Notes under the pieces: model-generated
What the model was told of the DNA's origin: nothing
The model's database searches: none
What the model saw: the letters and a program-made list of their open reading frames with translations, nothing else
Position numbers and translations under genes: made by a program
Shown: piece after piece, positions 19,183-26,839 of the stretch
Layout of the letters: each line of letters opens with the position of its first letter
Position numbering within the stretch: the stretch's first letter is position 1
From: Capnocytophaga felis
GTDB lineage: Bacteria; Bacteroidota; Bacteroidia; Flavobacteriales; Flavobacteriaceae
Length of the DNA stretch: 64,000 bases
Reading direction: 5' to 3'
Assembly (NCBI RefSeq): GCF_009684755.1
Contig: NZ_BLBC01000007.1
Location: forward strand, 61,375-125,374

Positions 19183-20226
19183 TCATATTTTTAAACCTGA
19201 ATTGACAAGCAATCCTACTACTAAATTATAACTTTCAATGCCTTGTTGTTGTTTGTTGGCTTTTAGGAAAGTATCATAACTCTTCTTAAAAACGGGCTCC
19301 GCTCTGTTTTCATATTGCTTCCAAAAGTTACGAGTTTCCGCATAATTTTGAAAGATTCCGGGACGTATCCTCGCTTTCATTTCTTCATATTTTTCGGGAG
19401 CAAATTTATATACTTCGTTAAGCAAATAACGCAGAGCAAATATCGAAGCACTATATTTAAAGTATAAATTATCACTGCTTTTGGCTGCTAAATATCCTAT
19501 GTAATTGGCTTCTTCCTCAGCGGCATATCCCATCTGATGGGCAATTTCGTGGCAAGCGGTAATGGGGGTGGAGTAGCCTATTAGCTTTCCGTTTACTTGA
19601 GCTTCATTGGTAAACGGGTTGATATATCCGCTGTACCCCATATAAGTCAAAAACAGACTGTACAATGATGGTTTTATACTTTTAAAGGAAGAAAAATCGG
19701 TCATATTTTCTATATCAAGCGGAAAGTTTTTTTGGGCAATTTCATAAATTTCGCGATGTGTTATTTGAAAATTGACTTTTACACTATCATTTTCTGCCAG
19801 TAATTTATGAAAGTCATTAGCTTGTAAAATGTATTTTTCGGTAACCTGAAAAAGAGCTTCTTTGGTATATTTTGTGTCTATTTTTAATGATTCCGATAGT
19901 GAAATACGAAAATAATTAAAACCCCATAGCGTAAAAAAGCAAAAAAAGAGTATAAAAATAAATAAAAATGCTTTATCAGCAAACCAAATGGGCTTTTTCC
20001 ATATTTTTTTTCTGTTTTTTATTACAAAATATACAGCAAAACCTCCTAAAATGGTATAAAAAACGTCTCCGAATGAAAAAGGTATCCAACCGAAAGCAAA
20101 ATGAAGCGTTTTTGCGATGTAAGGATATATATTTCTGCTATAAAAAGTCTCTGTTATTTGAGGTGAGTTTCGCAGTAATATCCAAATTCCGATAAAAAAG
20201 ATATAAAAAATGTACTTATATTTCAT
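19183..20226 (-). CDS. DUF3810 membrane protein, zinc-peptidase-like
   Basis: About 347 residues from the ATG at 20226. Three N-terminal membrane helices (about 5-22, 45-65 and 80-100), then an extracytoplasmic helical domain containing HEIAHQ (HExxH zinc motif, about residue 220) and 'EEANYIGYLAA', the two conserved blocks of DUF3810. The HExxH plus downstream Glu suggests a zinc metallopeptidase-like site. Function not established. Divergent from pepD, with only about 100 bp between the two starts. Confidence 0.8.
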   Translation of the reverse strand: MKYKYIFYIFFIGIWILLRNSPQITETFYSRNIYPYIAKTLHFAFGWIPFSFGDVFYTILGGFAVYFVIKNRKKIWKKPIWFADKAFLFIFILFFCFFTLWGFNYFRISLSESLKIDTKYTKEALFQVTEKYILQANDFHKLLAENDSVKVNFQITHREIYEIAQKNFPLDIENMTDFSSFKSIKPSLYSLFLTYMGYSGYINPFTNEAQVNGKLIGYSTPITACHEIAHQMGYAAEEEANYIGYLAAKSSDNLYFKYSASIFALRYLLNEVYKFAPEKYEEMKARIRPGIFQNYAETRNFWKQYENRAEPVFKKSYDTFLKANKQQQGIESYNLVVGLLVNSGLKI

Positions 20227-20275
20227 CTTGTTAAAATAATTTTGTACGGAAAGCAAAAATAATAAATTTTATCAT

Positions 20276-20283
20276 TAACTTTG
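20276..20283 (+). promoter_or_regulatory. TAnnTTTG-type -7 box for pepD
   Basis: TAACTTTG fits the Bacteroidota -7 consensus TAnnTTTG and lies 43 bp before the pepD ATG. I do not see a well-spaced -33 TTTG partner, so this is a weak call. Confidence 0.4.
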
Positions 20284-20325
20284 AGCCTTACTTTACAATA
20301 ATTGTTTTTAAAAAATTTATCAGAT

Positions 20326-21783
20326 ATGAATACAGAAATAAGGAAGTTAGAGCCCCAAGCACTTTGGGAGAGCTTTTCCGATTTGAATGCCGTACCGCGT
20401 CCGTCAAAAAAAGAAGAAAAAGTAATTGCTTTTATGATGGATTTCGGAAAGAAATTAGGTTTGGAAACCATAAAAGATGATGTTGGCAATGTAATTATCC
20501 GAAAGCCAGCAACAAACGGAATGGAAAATCGAAAAACTATCGTGTTGCAATCACATTTGGATATGGTTCATCAAAAAAATAATGATACTGTTTTTGATTT
20601 TGACACGGAGGGCATCAAAATGAAAATCGAAGGCGATTGGGTGAAAGCCGAAGGAACCACACTCGGTGCTGATAACGGAATCGGGGTGGCAGCCATAATG
20701 GCGATTTTGCAAAGTACCGATATTGCTCATCCTGCTATCGAAGCTCTTTTTACCATTGATGAAGAAACGGGAATGACAGGAGCAATGGGGCTTAAAGGCG
20801 GATTGCTAAAAGGCGATATTCTTTTAAATTTGGACACGGAAGAAGATGACGAAATCGACATAGGATGTGCCGGAGGTGTAGATGTTACCGCTTTCCGTGA
20901 ATACGATGAAGAAGAAACTCCGCAAGATGTTGTTGCTTACAAAATCGCTGTAAAAGGATTGCAAGGCGGACATAGCGGAATGGATATTCATAAAGGATTT
21001 GGTAATGCCAATAAAATAATGAACCGCTTGTTATTTGACGGATTTGAAAACTTTGGATTACGAATTGCCGAAATTAACGGAGGCGGACTGCGAAATGCCA
21101 TTCCTCGGGAAAGTGTTGCAATTGTGGTGGTTGATAAAGTTCAGAATGAAGCGTTTCAATTTGAATTTAAGCAACTTACCGAAGTAATTAAGCACGAATT
21201 GCAGGTAACGGAACCTAATTTGTCTATCACTTTGGAAGATGTCAATCTGCCTGATAGCGTGATGGAATTGGGCGTTCAGGAGGGAGTTTTACGCTCGATT
21301 TACACGGCTCATAACGGCGTGTATGCAATGAGCAAAAGTATTTCGGATTTGGTGGAAACCAGCAACAACATCGCTCGTGTAATTGTTAAAAACGGAGAAA
21401 TTAAAATTCACTGTCTGACACGTTCTTCAGTGGAATCGGCGAAATTCGATTTGGCAAATGCGTTGCGTTCGGCGTTTGAACTTTCCGGATTTGAGGTAGA
21501 ATTCACAGGAAGTTATCCTGGTTGGGAGCCTAACGTAAATGCTTCTATATTAAAAGTTTTAAAAGAACAATACGAAAAACTTTTCGGAGAAAAACCAAAC
21601 GTTGTTGCCTGCCACGCAGGATTGGAATGTGGTATTTTAGGGCAGAATTACCCCAATATGGAAATGATTAGCTTCGGACCTACCATCAAAGGAGCACATT
21701 CCCCTGATGAAAAAGTAAATATCAAATCTGTTCAAAAATTCTGGAAGTATTTGTTAGAAATTTTGAAAAACACTCCGAGTTAA
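20326..21783 (+). CDS. pepD: Aminoacyl-histidine dipeptidase (PepD, M20 family)
   Basis: 485 residues from the ATG at 20326 (the frame extends upstream to a TTG at 20302, less likely). M20C metallopeptidase with zinc-site blocks 'SHLDMVHQKN' (His, Asp), 'GADNGIGVAA' (bridging Asp), 'DEETGMTGAMGL' (Glu pair) and a C-terminal 'HAGLECG' and 'GPTIKGAHSPDE' (His). It hydrolyses Xaa-His and other dipeptides in the cytoplasm. A 15-bp terminator follows the stop. Confidence 0.95.
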   Translation: MNTEIRKLEPQALWESFSDLNAVPRPSKKEEKVIAFMMDFGKKLGLETIKDDVGNVIIRKPATNGMENRKTIVLQSHLDMVHQKNNDTVFDFDTEGIKMKIEGDWVKAEGTTLGADNGIGVAAIMAILQSTDIAHPAIEALFTIDEETGMTGAMGLKGGLLKGDILLNLDTEEDDEIDIGCAGGVDVTAFREYDEEETPQDVVAYKIAVKGLQGGHSGMDIHKGFGNANKIMNRLLFDGFENFGLRIAEINGGGLRNAIPRESVAIVVVDKVQNEAFQFEFKQLTEVIKHELQVTEPNLSITLEDVNLPDSVMELGVQEGVLRSIYTAHNGVYAMSKSISDLVETSNNIARVIVKNGEIKIHCLTRSSVESAKFDLANALRSAFELSGFEVEFTGSYPGWEPNVNASILKVLKEQYEKLFGEKPNVVACHAGLECGILGQNYPNMEMISFGPTIKGAHSPDEKVNIKSVQKFWKYLLEILKNTPS

Positions 21784-21804
21784 ATTAGAAGGAGATACGA
21801 TTAA

Positions 21805-21840
21805 AAAAGGAACTATTTCAATTAAGAAATAGTTCCTTTT
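21805..21840. terminator. Bidirectional terminator between pepD and cytochrome gene
   Basis: A perfect 15-bp inverted repeat (21805-21819 and 21826-21840) with a 6-nt loop, A-run on the left and T-run on the right, lies between the convergent ends of pepD and the cytochrome gene and can serve both. Confidence 0.9.
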
Positions 21841-21843
21841 ATA

Positions 21844-23889
21844 TTAATTGTTGTTTTTAATTAGTTGAATCACTGATTGATAGTTTCTTTGAATGTTTTC
21901 ATTATTCATTCCCAATTGCATCGCTTTTTCAAAATGTTTTTTTGCTTGAAAATAATCTTTTTCTTCACTGTTTAACAAAGCCATAAAGTAGTAAACTTGC
22001 GGATTTTTCGGTTCGTAAGTTTGTGCCTCACTGAGTATCTGCCACGCTTTGTCGTTCTGTGATTTTGCGTTATAGAGTGTTGCTAAATTCAAACGTATGT
22101 GATTCAGTGTTTTATCTTTTTTTATGGCTCGCTCATAGAATAAGATGGCTTTGTCCGTGTCTCCTAAATGTGTAAAATAATCGGCTGCGGTGGCACTTCC
22201 TATCGGAAAATCGGCTTGTGAAAGTACAAAAATCTCATATTCTTTTCTGGCTGATTCAAAGGAAGATAACAATTTTGATTGTTCCAATCCTTTTTGTGAT
22301 AGAAATACGTAGGCTGTGGCTATTCGTATGGCTTTTACTTTGTCCGAAAGTAATGGAATTAATTCATTTTCATATAAATGTATTGGGAAATTTGCCAAAG
22401 CTATAACAGCTCGGTAGCGGGTTTGTGCATCTTGGTTTTTTAATTCTTTTTTTACCAGTTGAAGGCTTTCTTCTGTGTATATTCCGCCTAAATAATGTAT
22501 TGCCGCAGCCCGAATGATGTTGGGAGTGGTTGCATTTGTAAGTAATTTGTTTAAATATTCCAAACTTTTTTCATTTTGCCTGCTTCCGAGAATCAAATTC
22601 TCTGCAAAATGCGGTTTTCGTTCTTTTCCGTACCATTTTTCTACGGCTTGGCTTGCCCATTTTGCGGATTTGTCATTGTGGCAAGCATTGCAAGCATTCG
22701 GAACGCCATATTTATCCGACAAATCAGGGCGTGGGACGGCAAAATTATGGTCGTGACGGATGTCGTTGCCCATATAAGTACGTGTTGGCATATGACACGA
22801 TTTACAATCGGAAGCCTCCGTATTTTCTTTATGAAAAGTGTGTGCACTTGTGGCATAATTTGGAGTATGGCATTGTAAGCAAAGCTGATTTCCCTGCATT
22901 TTTAATTTTCCAGAATGCGGCAGATGGCAATTTGTACATTTGATGGAGCTGTGATACATTTTACTTTGAAGAAAAGAACCGTATTTATAGACTTCGTCAA
23001 GAGCTTGTCCATCTGCAAAGTAAATATTAGTTATCGGGATTTCAGGGATGAAGTTATCCATAATTTCTTCGGAATGTGTGTGATATTGCGTTACTTCACC
23101 TCTTCGGGAGTGGCAAGGCATACAGGTGTTAAGTTCCGTTTTTTGAGAAGTATTTGCACCCAGATTGATAAAAAAGGTTTTGGAAATTCCGGCTTGATAG
23201 TCAGAACTTCTCATAAATTCATTGTGTTTTTTCCCAGGTCCGTGGCAACTTTCACATCCTACGGTTAATTCATCGTAAGTAGTTTTGTAGGTGTCTTCCA
23301 GCGGATTGTAATTTTTTTGCAGATTTGTACTGTGACAGTAAGCACACATTAAGTTCCAGTTTTGCCCGGCGTTTGTCCAATGCAGATAATCATCGGGAGG
23401 AATTTTTTCTCCGGCATATTGATGAAACCACTTGTTTTTTCTGCTATCCCAACTTTGTCGAAAAACTTGCATTTTTCCGCCCTCAAATTTGGTCAAATAT
23501 TGCTGTAACGGATAGTGTCCAAAAGTGAAAACAATTTCAAAATCACGATATTTTCCATTTTCGTCCTCTGTATTTATATAGAATTTTCCATCTTTTTTGA
23601 AGAATCGGGAGGTAATTCCATCAGCGGTGTACGTAACATTATTGAAATCACCTAAAACAGTTTGGTCATTGGCGTGTTGCATTGCTTTGAAATGGTCGGA
23701 TGTTTCCCATTCTGCATATTCTTGTTCGTGGCATTCTTTACAACTCTGAGAGCCTGCGTAACCTTGTTCGTATTCTTGGTGATTATCTTCGATTTTGGTG
23801 TAATTGTCTGTTTTGGGGAAGAATATAAAAACCAAAATTACTAATATTATGGCTGCTAATATGAAAATAAACAGATATTTTTTCGTCAT
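21844..23889 (-). CDS. Eight-heme cytochrome c with HEAT and TPR repeats
   Basis: 681 residues. An N-terminal membrane anchor (about 5-24), then eight CxxCH heme-binding motifs: CKECH (50-54), CAYCH, CESCH, CMPCH, CTNCH, CLQCH, CKSCH and CNACH, spread to about residue 420. The cytochrome part resembles the cytochrome c554/NrfA-like multiheme group. After it come HEAT-like helices (about 450-540) and TPRs (about 560-670). Such fusion proteins occur in Bacteroidota as periplasmic electron carriers or assembly factors. No partner redox gene is adjacent, so its electron acceptor is unknown. Confidence 0.85.
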   Translation of the reverse strand: MTKKYLFIFILAAIILVILVFIFFPKTDNYTKIEDNHQEYEQGYAGSQSCKECHEQEYAEWETSDHFKAMQHANDQTVLGDFNNVTYTADGITSRFFKKDGKFYINTEDENGKYRDFEIVFTFGHYPLQQYLTKFEGGKMQVFRQSWDSRKNKWFHQYAGEKIPPDDYLHWTNAGQNWNLMCAYCHSTNLQKNYNPLEDTYKTTYDELTVGCESCHGPGKKHNEFMRSSDYQAGISKTFFINLGANTSQKTELNTCMPCHSRRGEVTQYHTHSEEIMDNFIPEIPITNIYFADGQALDEVYKYGSFLQSKMYHSSIKCTNCHLPHSGKLKMQGNQLCLQCHTPNYATSAHTFHKENTEASDCKSCHMPTRTYMGNDIRHDHNFAVPRPDLSDKYGVPNACNACHNDKSAKWASQAVEKWYGKERKPHFAENLILGSRQNEKSLEYLNKLLTNATTPNIIRAAAIHYLGGIYTEESLQLVKKELKNQDAQTRYRAVIALANFPIHLYENELIPLLSDKVKAIRIATAYVFLSQKGLEQSKLLSSFESARKEYEIFVLSQADFPIGSATAADYFTHLGDTDKAILFYERAIKKDKTLNHIRLNLATLYNAKSQNDKAWQILSEAQTYEPKNPQVYYFMALLNSEEKDYFQAKKHFEKAMQLGMNNENIQRNYQSVIQLIKNNN

Positions 23890-23970
23890 TGTTTTGATTG
23901 TAAAATGTGTACAAAAATAACGAAAAAAGCATTATTGTTTTCTTAGAAAGAATCTAAAATAGAAAAACAA

Positions 23971-24001
23971 AAAAGGAAAGTAAATTATTTACTTCCCTTT
24001 T
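23971..24001. terminator. Terminator between cytochrome and Big2 lipoprotein genes
   Basis: 15-bp arms (23971-23985 and 23987-24001) with one mismatch and almost no loop, A-run before and T-run after. It lies just past the natural stop of the minus-strand lipoprotein gene at 24025. Confidence 0.7.
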
Positions 24002-24024
24002 GTTGATAATTAAAAATGGAGTTT

Positions 24025-25188
24025 TTATTCAACGATTATGGTTACTTCTTTTTCCACATATTCATTTTCAAGTGTATCATAGTAAGTAGCAGTTACTTTT
24101 ACAGAACCTGATTTGTAGGCATCGAAAATGTGTTCGGCATTATCACGTTCTTTTCCAAAGTAATATCCGTCAGCAGCTTTCCAACGAACGGTTGCGGTTT
24201 CACTCTTTTGTGATTTTTTTGTGATGCCGCTTTCTACTTGCTTGTCATTATTTCAAGTGGTAATGCTTAATGGAGTTTTTGACATTCTTTTTACTTTTAT
24301 TTCATTGTTGTTTGTATTATCAATAGTGATTTTATTAATTCCTAAAACAGATTTCACTTCAACAGAACTTGAAATTTCTGAGCCATCATTTGCCGTAACG
24401 GTAATTCGTGCGATGCCTCCTTTCAAAGTAGTGATGTTACCTTCACTATCCACGGAAACTACATCAGGATTGCTTGACTGCCAAGAAACATTTTTGTTGG
24501 TTGCATTTTCAGGAGAAATAACATAGTTGAGCTTAAACGTAGCTCCCACTGCCAAAGAAAGATTTTCTCCTACATTTATCTCAATTTGTCTGACCAATTG
24601 TACCACATTCACAGTGTGTTGAACACTCACATTGCTTCCGTCTTTACTTTTGATTGTAATTACAGAAGATTTTCCAGGTTTGTTCATTACAAAAATTTCA
24701 CCTTTTTTGGCATCAGCGATTTTTACTATATCTTTATTGCTTGATTCCCATACAAGTTCCTTATTTGTCGCATTTTCCGGATAAATTTTAAAGAAAATTG
24801 ATGCATTTCCGGCTTGATAATTTCCTGATTCCAATACTTCAATTCGTTCCACTAAAACTTTAGAAATATTGACTGACAATTCTTTTGTTTTTCCGGCTGA
24901 GCTGATAGAAATAACCGCATTTCCTTCTTGTAATGCTTTGATTGTGAATTTGTTTTTGTTTTGCTTCACTTCTGCTATTGAGGGTTGTGATGAAACGATT
25001 TTAAAATTTTCGTTATCTCCTCCCATTATGGTAATTTCCTCGGAAGTTTGCCCAATTTCAAGTGTCAAATCTTTTTTCTCTGAAATAGTAATTTCTTGTG
25101 TAGTTGGGGTAATTTCTACTTCATTTTTTGTACAGGAATTAAAGGTTATTATCCCTGTAATTGCTAAAAGAATAAGTGATTTTTTCAT
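24025..25188 (-). pseudogene. Big2-domain lipoprotein with one in-frame TGA
   Basis: The start gives a lipoprotein signal (LLAITGIITFNSC, lipobox Cys) followed by three bacterial Ig-like group 2 domains ('QQSN PDVVSVDSEGNITTLKGGIARITVTANDGSE'-type repeats). The frame stops at a TGA at 24255-24253 (codon 312), but the same frame continues with sensible sequence (NNDKQVESGITKKSQ ... VKVTATYYDTLENEYVEKEV) to a TAA at 24025-24027, right before the terminator. The intact protein would be about 387 residues; a TGG-to-TGA change would explain the break. Surface-exposed adhesin-like or cargo function is likely. It may be a recent pseudogene, a sequencing error or a truncated but working protein. Confidence 0.8.
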
Positions 25189-25485
25189 TTGTTAAAAAAA
25201 TGTAATTTTGATATTGTTTTCTTTTTTATTTCGTTAAAAATATTTTTCAGAAACAACTTAGGTAAAAGGTTTCTAAAATTCGGGGCAAAAGTATATCAAA
25301 AAAATAATGTTGTAAAGTGTTTTAGAAATCTTTAACGATGGATTTTTATAAAGGATAAACTTATTTTTCTGATTTTCAGCAAGAAGAGTTTTGTTCCAAA
25401 TTCAAAAAATTATGTTTTTTGTATTTGAAAATCTTTAATTTTTTAAGAAAAAATTTTGGAAAAGCTTTGGTTTTTGAGTTAGGAA

Positions 25486-26196
25486 TTACATTTTTAAATA
25501 AAAATCTTTGGTAAGTTCAGTATATGAATCAGTATAGATGTTGCGTTCTTTTTCTATGATTAATAGGTCAAAAATGCAAACTTCGCTTTTTCTGTCAAAA
25601 GCTATTAAACTTCGTTTTACTTCGGCGTTGGCATTGCCTTTTACACGAGTAATTTTCCTCGGGAAGAGACCTTTTTCAGAAGCCAATTGTACAAAATTTT
25701 CTTCTTCCGCGAACGGAACAATGACAGAAAAAACACCTTCGTCAGAAAGCAATGAGGCAACACCTTCTATCAATGTTTTAAAAGGTAAAGAATTTTCAAA
25801 TCGGGCTTTGTTACGCGATTTGGAATCTGTTTGATAATCAGAAGTATAGAAAGGTGGATTGGAGACAATCAGGTCGTATTTTTCATCTTGCATTTCTGCT
25901 ACAAATTCTTGAAATGAAGCAAAGTAACAAAAAAGTCGGTCTGCCCAAGGGCTATCTTCAAAATTTTCGGTACATTCAATGTATGCTTTTTCGTCAATTT
26001 CCACAGCGTCAATGATTTCGGCTTGCGTGCGTTGAGCCAGCATCAGTGCAAGAATGCCCGTTCCTGCCCCAACGTCCAATATGTTTTGAGGAAAATTGTC
26101 AATCGGGGTCCAAGCTCCCAAAAGTACATTATCTGTACCTATTTTCATCGCACTTTGTGCTTGTGAAACTGAAAATTGTTTGAATTTGAAAGTCAT
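25486..26196 (-). CDS. trmN6: tRNA1(Val) A37 N6-methyltransferase (TrmN6)
   Basis: 236 residues. Rossmann methyltransferase with SAM motif 'ILDVGAGTGILALMLAQ' (about 39-55), 'DAVEIDEKAYIE' and catalytic NPPF in 'YDLIVSNPPFYTS' (about 115-127). The N-terminus 'TFKFKQFSVSQAQSAMKIGTDNVLLGAW' is characteristic of TrmN6 (YfiC), which methylates A37 of tRNA1(Val). A longer than usual A/T-rich spacer (about 300 bp, nothing seen) separates it from the Big2 gene. Confidence 0.92.
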   Translation of the reverse strand: MTFKFKQFSVSQAQSAMKIGTDNVLLGAWTPIDNFPQNILDVGAGTGILALMLAQRTQAEIIDAVEIDEKAYIECTENFEDSPWADRLFCYFASFQEFVAEMQDEKYDLIVSNPPFYTSDYQTDSKSRNKARFENSLPFKTLIEGVASLLSDEGVFSVIVPFAEEENFVQLASEKGLFPRKITRVKGNANAEVKRSLIAFDRKSEVCIFDLLIIEKERNIYTDSYTELTKDFYLKM

Positions 26197-26253
26197 AATT
26201 ACAAACGAATAAATTACGATATGCCGAATTACTGATATTTCTTTTGAGAATAC

Positions 26254-26685
26254 TTAAATGAATAGGAATGCTTCTCCGTTTATTATCTTATTGGCGAAGA
26301 AGGCAATACTGTTTTCACTTAATTGCTTTTTGAGTTCGTCTTTAAAAGGTTTGATGGCGTAATGTATGGGGCAAGGTTCCTCTTCGGAACAGCCTTTTAA
26401 GCTCATAGAACAAGTCATAAACCTGTGTAATTCATCAATATGCTCAATGATGCTTATAAGAGGAGCTTCTTTTTCTTCATCGGATATCCAAAACCCTCCT
26501 CCCGGTCCTTTTGTGGAGTTGATAGCTCGTTTTCTGGCTAAGGTTTGGAGTATTTTAGCCAAAAAAGGTGGAGGAATGTTCAATTTTTCTGCGATTTCCT
26601 TAACGCTTATTTTCTTGGAATCAGAAGAATGAACAGCAAGATATATGACAGCATTGATTGCGTATTTGCTCGAGTTGGAAAACAT
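26254..26685 (-). CDS. Rrf2 family transcriptional regulator
   Basis: 143 residues. Winged helix 'MFSNSSKYAINAVIYLAVHSS' through 'LAKILQTLARKRAINSTKGPGGGF' is the standard Rrf2 domain. Three cysteines (C92, C99, C105 in 'CSMSLKGCSEEEPC') are spaced as in Fe-S-binding members such as IscR and NsrR, so it may sense iron-sulfur status, NO or redox. It lies 57 bp upstream of trmN6; its target is unknown. Confidence 0.88.
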   Translation of the reverse strand: MFSNSSKYAINAVIYLAVHSSDSKKISVKEIAEKLNIPPPFLAKILQTLARKRAINSTKGPGGGFWISDEEKEAPLISIIEHIDELHRFMTCSMSLKGCSEEEPCPIHYAIKPFKDELKKQLSENSIAFFANKIINGEAFLFI

Positions 26686-26790
26686 AATATTTTCTGATAA
26701 ATTGCGTGCAAAGGTATGAAAAAAATCTTTTTTAACATTAATATTTTCTTTTCGGGATAAAAACTGTAAGGTTATACGGATTTTTAAAAC

Positions 26791-26798
26791 TATTTTTG
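26791..26798 (+). promoter_or_regulatory. TAnnTTTG -7 box for the SNF2 helicase gene
   Basis: TATTTTTG, 42 bp upstream of the ATG at 26840, fits the Bacteroidota -7 consensus and its spacing to the start gives a plausible leader. No clear -33 element. Confidence 0.5.
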
Positions 26799-26839
26799 CA
26801 TCCTTTTAAAATTAAAATTTCTTTAAAAGACGATTGTGT

